DNA of 64,000 bases from Paracamarosporium sp. OC-R06-R3 (lineage: Eukaryota > Ascomycota > Dothideomycetes > Pleosporales > Didymosphaeriaceae), in assembly GCA_019828545.1 (NCBI GenBank), contig JACVRA010000054.1, positions 186,875 through 250,874 on the forward strand, given 5' to 3'. Below the pieces are notes generated by a model. That model did no database searches and had not been told where the DNA came from. It worked only from the letters and a program-made list of their open reading frames with translations. Positions within the stretch are counted from its first letter, which is position 1; every line of letters starts with the position of its first letter. The position numbers and the translations under genes were made by a program. This document shows positions 34,856-47,336 of this stretch, one piece after another.

Positions 34856-36809
34856 GGCTGCTGCGACCTCCTTTTTGCTGGGGGCGGGCGGGTGTTTGGC
34901 TGGGAGGGCGATTGCGGGATCGATGGCGAGATATCAATGGCGACAGTCGGATCAAGCAAACATAAAGGGTATTAAAACGGCGGTGCTTCGGCGTCGGGGC
35001 GAGCACGAAGAAGAAAAGGAAGAGAAAACGAAGGTTGGTTGGGGTGGAAGCGTTTGGGTCGGCTGTGCACAGGGCTCAGCAGGAGGAAATTAGACGCTAG
35101 CCCAGCCGAGCACCACGCAGCGCCCCAGCGCCCCCAGCGCTGCCCCAAGATGCGCCGTCCGCGTCGCACCACGAGCCCCGGCGCATATTCCGACGCTGCG
35201 CCAGAGCCTCGAGCAGGATCCTCGGTGCCTGCGTGGCTGTCCCGCAGAGTGCTGCTCCAACAGGCGCGCCGACGCGTCCGCTCGCAACAATGGCCCCCTC
35301 TGGGTCGCGATGCGAGATGAGCAGGCTGTGCCCCATGACGATGACCTGCGTCTCGCTTCGCCTTTCACTCCACCGTGGCTCTGCCGCGCACGCTTCTCTG
35401 CGCCAGCGGCGGCCGGTCCTTGGACAGAGACGTTTGGAAGCGTCTTGCGAATGGTACGTGGCTGCACCGATGCGTCCTCCGTGGGCCTCTCATTGGAGCG
35501 TCGGCAGTACACTGCAACTATGACATACTCAGAGAAGCGCACATCGTCACCGCGATGCAATCCTTGTCTCGTCCTTGGTTGCGTGCGTCCTCGTCCTCGG
35601 TTGCATCCCATCTCCGGCGGACACCGAAGTCTAGACAACCCACACACATCACCAGCCTCGGCTGATAACGAGTCCTCAGGTACTCGATATTTCCATCTGG
35701 CGCTTGCTCGCTTTCTGTCTAGCTCCCTGGCCTTCTCTCAGCGCTAGCCGACTTGCCCGACTTGGCCTGTTCTTTGGCCTATGACGGAACGGTCCGAAAC
35801 CCATTCACGCCCTACACCGTGTTTCAGGCGGCTGAGATCAGACCTAATTCAAAGAGCCTCCAGGGTGCGTCAAAGCCCCTTGATCGTCTGATATGCTCCA
35901 GCACCGTTCAGCTTTCGGATTTTCAGCTAGTCTTACTGCGAGACTGACACGAAGTAGTCTAGAGAACAACTACCATACACTTTCATCGAACACTTTCTAA
36001 CATTCAATCTCAAAATGGGTAGAACGACAACCTCTTTACAATCTCATCTCTCACCTTTTGCTATATTCCATAGCAATGTTTCACACTGTGTCAGTTTAAT
36101 CAGGCCCCCATTCCACAATTTTACCAGTACGAGGTCTGCTGAAGAGCAGTGAGTTACCGTCGAATACCTATGATGGCCTTCCCGAGTACCTGGAGACAAC
36201 TTCCCAAGCGAACAAGTAGCAGGGATCGAGCCGTAGCCTTGGATGCGGTCTGCACAGCAATCTCAGATCTGCCTCCTACAACACCCCGCAGGCTGGGCGC
36301 AGGGTATCATAATATTTGCAATGCGCCACATAACCCATGGTTTCTTCTCCCACATTTAGTTCGCATTTTGCTTCATTGCTCAGCAGGGATCCATTCTGTT
36401 GGCGGCGTTCAGCCTTGACGCCGCAGACTCGGGATTTTCGTTCTGGCTACGCCGCCACCGAACAGCGACCACTGTATGCTCCGGTCACGGTTACACACAC
36501 ATTGCTTTTCACTCTGCCACTGAATTCATACCCGGCTCTAGTTGACGTGTAGAACCTATCTTCTTCCTGATTCGAGCGCATAGCCATTGAGTGCGTCGCT
36601 TCGCTCAAATAAATTACTAGTCGAGTAACTAACCAATGGCCTGGATCATGGGTCGTTTCCGCCATGGATGGGAAGCTGATATGCCGTCCTTCTCACATTG
36701 CCCTTTGATCGAGCTTTTGACTTTCGTTTGACTGTCCACCACATCGATTCGGCAAAACGACACCTGACATGCTCTTACGACGCAATTCTTGACAAGCTTC
36801 CACATTCAA
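34856..36809. other. Gene-poor region between divergent genes
   Basis: About 1.95 kb upstream of the mannosyltransferase and of the multi-pass membrane protein. 34.9-35.7 kb is GC-rich, with overlapping ORFs on both strands up to 185 codons that show no domain and look like composition artefacts. 35.75-36.8 kb holds nothing recognisable. Confidence 0.5.
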
Positions 36810-38139
36810 ATGGTGTTAAGCACTTGCTCTCGTCATGCTTTGCTCGTGGTTGTAGCATCTTGCACCCTGCTTGTGTTCACTGCGGCAGCAAGCTCGTTGC
36901 AAACTCCAGCTCCGCGCGCCATTTCGATCGTAGGGCGGAACAATACAGCGAATGACGAGCATGGCCCACATCGACCTATTGTCCAAGGCGAATCTTTCAA
37001 ATCGCGGACAGTGTTTCTCGCCATCTCGTTGGTGTGCATGTCGCTTTTGACCGGGATGCTAGGTAATAGTTAACTACTCAGGGGTCAAGATGGTCTGACC
37101 ATAGACAGGATATCGTGTTAGACAACTGGAACACCAACACATTAGAATCTTCACCTTGACACGCATACTGGTCGGCATCCTTGGCTGCCTCGCCATGTCC
37201 TTTGTCTCATCTGCAGCCATCATTGAGAGCGGGGTGGGCTTGTCGACTCCGGCCGTTTGCCACGCGGCCATCATTATCTGTTTAGCATTCTATGTGAGCT
37301 GCAAGATTGTAATGTGGGTGCCTTCAAAATCAGCCGTGCTTCGCATTGCCTATATGGATATGAACGCCTCCTCGTATAGTAAGTTGACGCATCTACAGGT
37401 ACATCTTCCTAGTTGAGCGCGCCCATGCGCTCCGCGCACCGTACATGAAGCGTTCGCGGGACTGGATCTGGCTTGGTGGGATGTTGACAATAGCTTGCGG
37501 GTTCGGTAGTATTGCTATATGCGGTTTCATATGGCCTATTGCGAGGGTGTCGGAAATGGATGGACGATGCCGTATAGGCGTGCCCTTTCGAGTCACGATC
37601 CCGTTGCTCTCGTTCGATGTCGTCATCAATACCCTTCTGACCGGTGTCTTTGTGTATCTTCTGCGGCCTCTACTTCGCTTCAATGGGGCGTCGAACGAAG
37701 GAGCTCCGACAACGCTCTTCGCGAAGGGAGTGCGTCGCATCTTGAAGAGGCCGCGCGGTCGGTCGAGCAGCTTGGACGTGCATCTGATGAACCACCATTC
37801 TCTCAAGTCAATCGAGAGACTGCTTTGGAAGTCCCTCGTTGGGTCCGTGCTGGTCATGCTACCGACCGTTGGCAACCTTGCGGCTTTGATACCGCTTCAT
37901 GGGCAAGAGCTGGGTTGGCTTTGTTTGAGCATCTGTACCTTTGATGGTAAGCATTTCCCCGCACGGACAATGACCCTTAGAACACATGTTCACAATGTAC
38001 AGTTACTTGGTCTGTGTGTGTTGTCCATTGGCTCACATTAGGGTCCACCGAGCTTGATGGAGAGGCCGTGGTAATGTTAACACAGCCGCCTGATTCTGCA
38101 AGCAGCGCTTCTACCGTTCCACCACAGCCACGGCCATAG
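36810..38139 (+). CDS. Multi-pass fungal membrane protein, unknown function
   Basis: Four exons, 36810-37062, 37109-37313, 37399-37946 and 38003-38139, encode 380 residues. Each junction restores continuous sequence: LTGMLG|YRVRQLEHQH, SCKIVM|YIFLVERAHALRAPYMKRSRDW and LSICTFD|VTWSVCVVHWLT. An N-terminal hydrophobic segment (possible signal peptide) is followed by about seven transmembrane helices. A loop with basic residues (RILKRPRGRSSS) lies before the last two helices, and a Pro/Ser tail ends the protein. It resembles conserved fungal 7-TM proteins lacking a named function. The start was chosen as the first ATG before the hydrophobic segment; the upstream codons in frame have no ATG. A receptor-like role is possible but unproven. 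Confidence 0.7.
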
Positions 38140-38277
38140 GTACACGTCATGGGGAAGGCGATGCACTCATCGAACATGGATATCGGGATTATGTTGGATG
38201 ATGGAAATGCTCTGTCCCATTTGACGCTACAGGGTTGAACTAATACAGGGTGTGAACCACTCGTTCAAGAGCACACA

Positions 38278-38860
38278 TCAGAATTCGGATTCTTCCTCTA
38301 GAAACGGCTGCGACGTTAGACCTCGTCTACGAAGTGCAGCCACTTTGTCGATGCGTGGACCAGATGGACTTCGGGAATGCGGATCTCTCTTAACTCGTCT
38401 CCCCTCCCTGAACTCCTTGACTGTCCTGCCATTAGCCCTCGCCGGGACGTCAGCTGGACCGTCAATCTTGAGAGCTGACGTAAGAAAGTTGAAGACGAGG
38501 AAGAGGATTGCGCCGGTGATGCATCCGATCAGAGCCGCGACCCCAACCCATATGTATATGGTCTGCTGCTGCGTGAGCGCGATACCCTTTGCTTTGACGT
38601 TCGCTGCTGTATACTCCCCGTGATAGAAGAAGAAGAAAAAATAAAACATTACATACTTCAATGCGTTCCAGTATGTGTAATGTGAAGGGGAGGGAGACGA
38701 TGACATAGATACCCCGGAGGAGGTAGGCTGCAGGGAGGAAGATGAACTGTGCAACTGCCCAGAAGGGTGCTAGGACGAAAGCGACTGCAGAGAGGATGTT
38801 GCTTGTGGGCCACCAGAGGCAGTACAGGATGGTGGAGAGGATGGCTTGGGCGTCGGCCAT
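38278..38860 (-). CDS. Small conserved fungal membrane protein
   Basis: Exon 1 38860-38657 and exon 2 38562-38278, joined over 94 nt (38656-38563; GTATGT..CAG), encode 162 residues: ..LPFTLHILERIE|TIYIWVGVAALIGC... Three to four hydrophobic segments (SAVAFVLAPFWAVAQFIFL, AAYLLRGIYVIVSLPF, IYIWVGVAALIGCITGAILF) are followed by a basic cytosolic tail (VKRDPHSRSPSGPRID). No named domain. Its start is about 330 bp from the divergent SNF1 beta-subunit gene. Confidence 0.7.
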
Positions 38861-39194
38861 GGCGGATACGATCCAGGAGTAGTAGGAGTAGTGTAGCTTG
38901 AAGCGAGCGAGTGAATGTCAGGGACCCATGGCGACGTCTCAGCACACGGGTCCAGCAGGTGGGCCAGGGAAAGACGGCCCCATGGCGTGTTCGGTGAATG
39001 TGGTACTGCAGGTGGTTGGAAAGGGAGTAGCTCAACGCCAGGGAAGCTACCGCAGCAGCCCCGCGATAGAGCTCCATGGCCTGTGCGCGGCGCAGATCCG
39101 GCTGCTGCAGGCTGCATTGGCGCTGGACGACGAGTGTCAAACTGCTTCTCTGGATGGAACGAGCCGCCGCGGCCTTCTCTCGCACCCTCTCGTC
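38861..39194. promoter_or_regulatory. Divergent promoter, small membrane protein / SNF1 beta subunit
   Basis: 334 bp between head-to-head start codons, GC-rich towards the beta-subunit side. No element assigned. Confidence 0.5.
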
Positions 39195-41041
39195 ATGGGC
39201 AACCAACCCAGCTCGTCGCGCGCCCCCACGCCGGGAGGGAGCTCCAGTCACCCACAGAGCCCCGTCGCGAGCCTGACGTCGCCGGCGTCACATGGCCCGG
39301 AGCGCAACCAATACAACCCTCGGCGCAGAGAGTCGATCCAGGCGCTCAGCACCGTCTTCGACAGAAAAGCGAGCGTCGCCCCGCCCTCGGCCTCGCTCGA
39401 GAGCGCTGCTGCTCTGACTGCGCCCGCGCGCCCCCGGAGCCGCTCGCAGACCGTCTCGGCTGCCACCACCACCGCCCACGTCACAAACACGCTGCGCGCC
39501 GCCCAGGACACGTTCAAGTCGGCCTCGCACGAGAAGATGGGCAACGACCAGAGCCGCCCCAAGGGCCACCCGCGCGACCTGACCCCGCCCAAGGCAAGGC
39601 CGCCGCCCGTCGACGACAAGCCCGCTGAGAAGCCCCCGCCGTCCCCCATACCTGCCCCGAAGCCCCTGCCCATCCCCCGAGAAGACGCCCACCCTGCCGC
39701 CGCCGCCGCCTCCCTCGAGCCCGCAGACGCCTCGCAGGAGGCCTTTGTCGTCCCCTCGTCGCACTACAGCCGTCCGCCCCGCCTGCCGCTGCCCATCGAA
39801 GAGGAGCCCGTGGGCCCAGGCTCGCCCATCATCCCGCCCGCCGACCCGACCAGCCTCATAAACCATGAAGAGATCGAGGGCGCCCTCCCCCGGCGGTCCT
39901 CCATGCTGAGCGACCGCACCGCAGACGACGATGACCTGGCAGACGAGTTCAAGGGCCCCCAAGGCCAGATGACGGTGCCAACGCTGATCGAGTGGGAAGG
40001 ACCTGGCGAGCGAGTATACGTGACAGGTACTTTTGCAGGCTGGGAACGCAAGTTCAAGCTGCACCGAAAGTGAGTGCGCCCTTTGCTTTTGCTTTCACGT
40101 GGCGGGCCGGTTTCAGAGATCAGGCAGATGATCTGCCGGCAGCCTGCGTCTACCCGTGTAGCTGCTGTTCGAGCGATCCAATCAATCGAAACAGGCCAAT
40201 CTCTCGGGGCTTGCACCTATAAACTTTATTTCTTACGCGTAGCTTTTTGCCTCGTTTTGTACGGTTACACTGCACACCGACATGCTGACACAATCCTCAA
40301 CAGTGGCCCCAGCAAGAAGAAAGATGTCCTCTCTGCCTATGTCCACATTACACCCGGCACTCACCATCTCATGTTCATCGTGGACAACGACATGCGAACA
40401 TCCGACAAACTCCCAACGGCGGTAGACTACACCAACATCCTGGTCAACTACCTAGAGGTGTCGTACGACGATGTCCCCAAGACGGAAGCCGACAACAAAG
40501 ACGAGGCGAAAAAGTCGGAACCCGTTCCTGTCTCTGTTCTAGATCAACAGGCACCCGCAGGTGTCTACCCTCCGCAAGTCCTACCAGCTACTCCAGAGAT
40601 TCAGCCTGTCCAGAAGCCCGTCCCTGAGCCTAAGCCCAAAGTCCCAGCGCCAGCGCCCAAGAAGTATCACCAAAGCATTCCACGTTATCTGTTTGATTTG
40701 GACGCTCCGGAGGACTCGCGGCGCTTCGCACGTGCCAATGCTGCAGGCAGCAGCCTTCCTACCCCTCCTACCCTTCCGATGTTTCTTAGTAAGAGCATCT
40801 TGAACGGGACGACGCCGATGAAGGACGATAGCAGCGTGTTGATTATGCCAAATCATACGGTGTTGAACCACTTGGCGACGACCAGTATCAAGGATAACAT
40901 CCTTGCTACGAGTGCGACGACTAGGTACAAGCACAAGGTATGACATAAACCACTTCCCCCCAATGATTGCTTCTGCTAAGCAGTGCACAGTTCCTTACGA
41001 CGATCATGTACAAACCACGAAACGAGGATCCAGACTACTAG
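39195..41041 (+). CDS. SNF1/AMPK beta subunit (Gal83/Sip2-like)
   Basis: Exons 39195-40069, 40304-40937 and 40991-41041 give 519 residues. It starts MGNQPSSS, an N-myristoylation consensus. A long disordered Pro/Ser-rich region follows, with a second MGNDQSRPKG at residue 115. The AMPK carbohydrate-binding/glycogen-binding domain (~270-350) includes TLIEWEGPGERVYVTGTFAGW, LHRNGPSKKKD (spanning intron 1) and GTHHLMFIVDNDM. The C-terminal ASC domain begins YHQSIPRYLFDLD and ends NHLATTSI..YKHKFLTTIMYKP, the last part in a 51-nt exon. It is the scaffold joining the SNF1 kinase to its gamma subunit and directing localisation in glucose sensing and derepression. Confidence 0.95.
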
Positions 41042-41689
41042 TCTGCCTCTCAAAAGCATTTTTCGTATGCGCTGGCACCTCGCATAATCTCCAGAGCATA
41101 GAACGCGGGACGTATCATGAGCTTGTGCTTTTGCCTGTTTGCATTCACCGCCACTATGGGACGATGATGAAACGACGCGACGACACGATGGGCTGGATTG
41201 GTCTCTAGACCGGGAATTTTTCTTCGCTGCGAATACCCCAGCTTGCATTCTGGGTGTTTCGAATCTTTCTTGCTGTGTTTCGGTTTTGCAAAAAGTATGG
41301 GTGCTTGGGCATCGTTTTAGGATGGGTATAGACTTTTGTCATTTTGCTGCGAGTGCGCGTGGCTAGGCCGAACTAAATCAGCCTGGCTTGGGCTGGTTGG
41401 GGGTTTGAAGTAGTGTGGCGATCAAGTTCTTCTCTTCTACTTGTTCATGATGCTTGCGCTGAGTATCGGGTATCTTGAGGGTGGCAGCTGTTATATAGGC
41501 AGTGCGGAATATGCAATGCACGCTTGCTTGTAGGCGCAGTAACAATGAGAAAGTGTTACTTGACGGCGCGTATCTCGGCGGTCTCCACTGCCACCAATGG
41601 TAGCACGACTATACCTGTGCCATTTGCGAGGCTTGGATCCGGTACCTCGTCAAGAAGGATCCCTCGTACAACACTACCAACATGACCTT
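41042..41689. other. Intergenic, 3' of SNF1 beta subunit
   Basis: About 650 bp of 3' flank. No ORF supported. Confidence 0.5.
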
Positions 41690-42265
41690 CGCCGACTTCT
41701 TCTAAGTATATAAAACGTCCATTGCATCGTTCTCAAGTGCTCTTAGAACTAATAACTCCGACTTAGTAGAATTTCGCAGAGCTAGAGGTAAGCTATTAAC
41801 TTAGCATAGATTAGCTAACGCCTATATAACGTACAAGAGTTTGATACGTTACTATTGACACCTAGAACAGTAGAATGGCAGTATAAAGAACACAGACGCA
41901 TTCTATCGACTATTTCTGGCGGCCGGTGTAGAGCATGGTAGAGGTGGGATAGGACCAGTTCCTACGGACCCGCTGGGCGCCTTACCTAGTATCTTAGGTT
42001 AAGCAAGGTACCGAGCTGTCTTAGCTGCCTGCAATAACCACCTAGAATAGAACTGTAATATCGTGTGCTTTGTATCTTTATCCTTAAGAATAGGTTTATA
42101 TTAATAGGAAGGACGTAAACCGCATAGAAAGCTTCTTCTATATTTTAAGTTAAAGTTAAAATAGTAGATATACTATTAGCTAGTGTTATAAAGAGCCTTA
42201 TTGCATTTATTTAAACAGCCTATTGTTAAACTCGATTAAGAATAGGTGCGCACTAAGCGCCTAGG
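41690..42265. mobile_element. TA-rich, RIP-like degenerate repeat remnant (candidate)
   Basis: About 570 bp with marked enrichment of TA dinucleotides and frequent CTAG/TTAG steps (for example ttaagttaaagttaaaatag near 42140-42162) and no open frame, unlike the balanced composition on either side. This is the look of sequence mutated by repeat-induced point mutation (C to T at CpA), so a dead transposon fragment is likely. No terminal repeats or coding motif could be recognised, so the class is unknown. Confidence 0.4.
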
Positions 42266-44188
42266 TCACTTTTAGACAGCGTGTATATATACGACGTTTG
42301 ACATTCTGTCTTCACATACGACTATAGGACACTGAAAAGTGGTTTTCCTGTCCGCTCCGCCGTTTGCCATGGGACCGTATCCGGTGAGTATTGTTGCCAA
42401 CTGTCTCCTGCTTTGGGTAGTATTAGTACTGATTACAGGTTTCGGTCGCGCTCGGGCAGCTGAGACACAATGGCACATGCATGTGGCTCACGCACGTTGA
42501 ACAAAACGACGCGCTTCGTGATCTTAACCTCGCGCGCGCTGAATTCAAGTGTATGCCCTGATTTTCCTATATATACTCAGACATGTTGCCTCCCTTGGCT
42601 TCGCTGCTTTAACAGCCCCCTGAATCCTGGCGCTTCAACTCTTTCTGACGTGGCTACGCTGTTTGGGCCGACCTGACCAAAATGGCTACCGTAGCTTGGC
42701 ACTGCGACGACTACCACAACAACTCTACTCATACAGGCACAAAGTCAACGCGGAGGGACGCATGTATGGCATGCAGAGGCTGTCGGGACCACTTGCAGTT
42801 ATGCTACGGTCTAGAGGGCTTGAGCTCTAACAGTTGTCGTTGGTTCTGTTTATCCTTGGGTTCACGTGGCGTTGGACCGAGTTCTCGTATCCTAGGTCGC
42901 TCCCCTGCATGTTCCTATAATTTAGCCGGGGGCTTCATTTAGGACCGAATTGATGGGGTGGGAATACGAAAACATTTTCGCTGCTCAGTAAGACTAAATT
43001 ATGTACTCAGTACTGTGGAGCTCGGAATGCTTTGCTACACGACCGCGCGCTTGTGCTGATGTGTGATTGATAGTTCAAATTCAATTCCCGAAGACGAATT
43101 TCTTTACAGAGATCATGACGACAGAAAAGTGGCTGTCTTTAGTAGCGAATTGCATGGATGTGGTTTCTGCATGCTCGATGAGTCGCGTAGTGTAGTCATG
43201 CTTCGCGAGCTTGTCGTGCCACAAGCTTTGCCCCATTCGATGAAGTAATTGAAGCCACATCGGACTATCTATTTTCTTCGCTCAATGCCTAGTATCTATA
43301 GGTGGAAATCTTGACCCTGCGCCAAAGTTGGTTTAGGTTACGAGCCCTACGCATCCTTCTACAGGGTATGATGTGTACCTTGGAGGCCTTTTCATCAGAG
43401 CGTACGGCAATTGAAGATTCCGAAGTCGAGTAGCAGATGAAAGAGCTAGATTCGTTGTCGTCTAAGGCTCTGGCCTATCAGTTCAGCCTGTGACCACAAC
43501 TTGATGTGAAATAAGGAGAGCGCGATCCTGGGGTCCATCGGAGCTACTTGGCCGAGAAGGTGATAAGTTATACTAGAAACGCGCACTCGGCGGTCGACCG
43601 ATGGTCGTGGCACGCGACGTTAAGTGAAGGCATGAACGATTCGACAATGCGATGACTCCTACCGGAGATGCGCTGCTTCAAGCTCGTGTCTCACGCTTCG
43701 CTTGAAGACATAGTCGGAGCTCTCCGGAGCTATGCAGCTGCGTGGTCTTGTTTAGAAAAAGACAGGTGATAATTTGCAGAGCTGGCTACCGTTCAGTCGC
43801 CCCCGGGAACAACTAGCCAAGCATCAATCTTAAATTCGCCAGAACCTTAGCGACCGTTCCATCGTGCCGTACTCTTTTAGACGAGTGTATCTTATTGGTG
43901 ACATGAATCTTGGCCGGGTTAGCGATTCTTCGTCGCTATAGACTTGATGTGTATGGGGGTTGTTCTCCGGTATGAATGTCGTATGCGAAAGAACGCCATT
44001 CTAGAAAGCACCTAGACAGATTCGCGGGCACATATGACCTCGGCATAGAAGAATTGAGTTTATGTATAAATACTTCGTCGGGGCCTTCGAGTGTGTTCAC
44101 CGAGCCAGCCAGTTTCTCGACTGGTACAAATTGTTTGGGTTCAGTCCTTGGCCTTCGATCTTGCAAAGGCCCATACCACCACGCAACC
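42266..44188. other. Gene-poor region
   Basis: About 1.9 kb without a supported ORF; short ORFs on both strands of up to ~140 codons overlap the next gene's 5' region. Composition returns to normal after 42.3 kb. Confidence 0.5.
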
Positions 44189-47132
44189 ATGATTTTCTGG
44201 TCGAAGAAGTCTTGGGCATCTCTGCTACTCATTACCGCTGCGACTCTTTTCATCGAGGTCGATCCTGCTGCGTTACCCCGTGCTGTTCTGCACGCTCGAG
44301 ATGGGCTCAAAGCGGGGATGAACTTGGGGCAGCTGGTTGCGGCAGTCATTGATTACTTGAAAGACGAAAATGCATATGTATGTATCTGTATAAGTATGCA
44401 TTGAGGAGCCAGCTGACGAATCATTGATGTAGGACCTGAGCATTGAAGACCGATGCATTCTCCAATTTGGAACATGGGATGGTGGACATTGCTCCAGCGT
44501 CATCAAATGTGGAGTGAAAAATTCATGGGACAGGATCGAAGGTTGGGATCAATGCAAACTTAATGGGGTGAACCAACTTTACTTCAAGGACTTTGGAAAT
44601 TTCAACATCACATTCACTCAGGCTGGCGGCGTAAATAGCGATAAAGATGGGTGAGTGTCTCCATGTCCGGTCTATCTGCAGATCGTTTAAGACTAACAAT
44701 GGGCCTGTAGTCTCCATCATCCATTCATCGAAATTGAAGGTTTTGAGGGCAAATTGGACATCCAGAAGTTGTCAGATGATTATAACAAGGGTGGTGGCAA
44801 TATTTGCAAACCTTTGAAAGAGTTTGACGGAATTCTAACCTGGGAGTGTGGCTTTCCCATAGCGGGTGCGCACTCTTTCTTCGGAATGTCTATCATCCCG
44901 GATGACGACCCCAAGTCTGGCTTCACACCAGGCTGGTGCACCGCTCACGTCAATCAATATCAACGTGGTGAATATAGGACTGGAGCCAAATATCGTTTTG
45001 ATATCGTCATTTACGACGCGGACAAAAAGCAGATTGCTCACACTCAACGAGAAGAGGTCGACAATGATGGGACAATTACAATGAAAACTCGCCTGCCACA
45101 CGACTTGATCCTTCGTTCGGGGAAGAACGACAACGACTTCGTCAGTTTCGAATACAATGGCGTCAAGTGGTCCTGCGACGACGATGACGGAGGTAAACAT
45201 TACTGTACTCTTGGTAATGGCCCAGAGCATGGATACGAAAACGGTGACCGAGAAGGTGATATGGGATGGACTTGCGATGACGACGAAAGCACAACACCTC
45301 CCAAGAAGGGAAGCAAATTCATGGTTGTAGGAGACTCTATATCCCATGGAATGGAGGGCGACTTCACTTGGCGATGGCGTCTTAGCTACTGGTTAGGTCA
45401 ACAATCGAGCGACATCGAATTTGTCGGGCCTTACACGGGCACACACGGTCCACTACCGGCTTCTGCGGCTTATCCTACACCGCCTCTATTTGATGGTGAG
45501 CATACAGAAGACATTATACCTTTAGAAGGCTCGTACTCTTCTGGCGTCCCAAGGTATTTCATCAGCCAGGGCCACGGTGCTTATTGGGGCCGACAAGCTG
45601 CACAGGTCCGATACAGCGTCAAAGAGTGGGTCTCCAAGGATAAACCTGATTACCTCCTTGTTCTTCTCGGTTTCAATGATATGGGATGGTTCGTCAGCGG
45701 ACCAGAAGGATTAATCGGCAACATGGGAGCACTAGTGCAAGCCGCACGCGAGGCAAAGTCGGACATCAAGATTCTCATCGGCAACGTCGTTGATCGAGAA
45801 TTTATTGGCGGTCGTCAGGATCTTGTCGACAACACTAAAAGGTATAACCCGTTACTAAAGAGCACCATGTCTAACTGGTACCGCGCGGGGGCCCCTCTTA
45901 GCTACGTCGATGTCAACTCAAACTACGATTGTCGTACAAGTGGCTGCCCTGATGGCTACGATGGACTGCATCCCAACTCTTTGGGCGAGTATCACATTGC
46001 CGAGGCCTTTGCTAAAGTCCTTAAGGCTGATTATGGTTGGGATGGAGCCGACTTCTCTGTCCCCAGTAACCCAGAAAAAAGAGTCGTTAGTACCCCAAAA
46101 ACGATAAGCTGCACGCCCTATCCGGAAGGCAACTATATTGTCTGGTCTGACGACCCTCAAGCGAGAGGATACGAAATTCGTTCTCGCCTGGAAGGCCAAT
46201 CTGATTGGTGGTCTTCAGGTGTCGTCTACCCCTCTACTTCAGCCAGCTTTACCGCGTGGGTTCTTGATGGTCAGATCTGGGAGTATCAAGTCCGCACCAA
46301 GGGCGACAATGACGATCGTTCTTCCTGGACAAGCTCGGTGTTCTGCAAGTCGAAGCCTAAGACCGCACCTGGACCGAAGAAGATTGAATCAGCCCCGTCT
46401 GGTAACGGCATCCAAATGAATTGGGAGGCTGTGAAGGGATATGACGTGAACCGCTACGCTGTTATTGTCTGGGACAAAAACAGTGATGGTGCTTTTATTG
46501 ACACAAGAGCCGCTTCATGCTGTGGGCTATTCATCGACGGCCTCACGCCAGGCCACCGCTACGGCACTTGGGTGACGACTTATGTCAATATGGACAGTAG
46601 CTGGACTGGCTACGCCTCTATTGTTGGTGGATTACCTAAAGCGGGACACGAAGTGATTATCGGTGGCGGAACCCCAGGCACCGTTAGTGGATTCAAAGCT
46701 GTCAACACAGACCCCACCACCGTGATGCTTGTTTGGACTGGCGCCGTTGGTGACGTTGCAGGATACGCAATATATATGCACAGCATCCGCAAGGGAGCCG
46801 AGACGGATCTAGAGGAAGTTGCTCAGACAGAGGGCACGTCGTATGGGATTGCCTTCCTCTACCCCGGTACCTGGAACTACGAATTCTGCGTGGTGGCATA
46901 CAACGGAAATCTCGAGTCGAGTAAAAAGTGTGCGACGCCAGAAGTATATCCAGGCTATGAGAAGAGAGACTTGGCTGGAGGAAATTCCACATATCTGGTC
47001 AATGGCTTTGAAGTCGCGAACGTTACGGTCCCTATGGAGAACGATCCGGCGCTGCGCAAATTGTTCCAAGAAACTCACCACAACGAGACCGCAGCTACCA
47101 TGGGAATTGCACCCAATTCTGTTATAGTTTAG
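44189..47132 (+). CDS. Secreted SGNH-hydrolase / fibronectin III multidomain protein
   Basis: Exons 44189-44377, 44433-44650 and 44711-47132 encode 942 residues. The start is the ATG before a signal peptide (SWASLLLITAATLFIEV); an in-frame ATG at 43976 would bury that signal. Residues ~65-330 form a Cys-containing N-terminal region (RCILQFGTWDGGHCSSVIKCG; CKPLKEFDGILTWECGF). An SGNH esterase domain follows at ~335-580, with block I VVGDSISHG (nucleophile S345), block III LLGFNDMGW (N458) and block V DGLHPN (D553/H556). Three fibronectin-III-like beta domains occupy ~590-890. It is probably an extracellular carbohydrate or lipid esterase acting on cell-wall or plant polymers. Neighbouring genes are accessory and partly broken, but this reading frame is intact. 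Confidence 0.85.
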
Positions 47133-47336
47133 AAAATTTGACGGGGTTATACGTTGAGTATTCTGAGAAACACACCTTAATACGGAGGTCGAATCTTTCT
47201 TTTTGTAGATGATCATTAGTTATTATTTTAGGTATATAATCATAAATTTTCGAGACAACTAGAACAGCCCTGGGTTGTTTGGAAGCCCGTGGGCGGTCTA
47301 GGCGATTGTGGTCGATCGTGAGCCTGAGAGTTCACT

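Noticed and set aside
35090..35747. Overlapping ORFs of 145-185 codons on both strands
   Set aside because: GC-rich sequence with mutual antisense overlap and no homology or signal.
39288..40064. Minus-strand ORF of 258 codons opposite the SNF1 beta-subunit gene
   Set aside because: It is antisense to a GC-rich coding exon with clear domains; long antisense frames arise from its codon composition.
43976..44188. Upstream ATG extension of the SGNH-hydrolase gene
   Set aside because: It would place ~70 residues before a good signal peptide; the ATG at 44189 is preferred.
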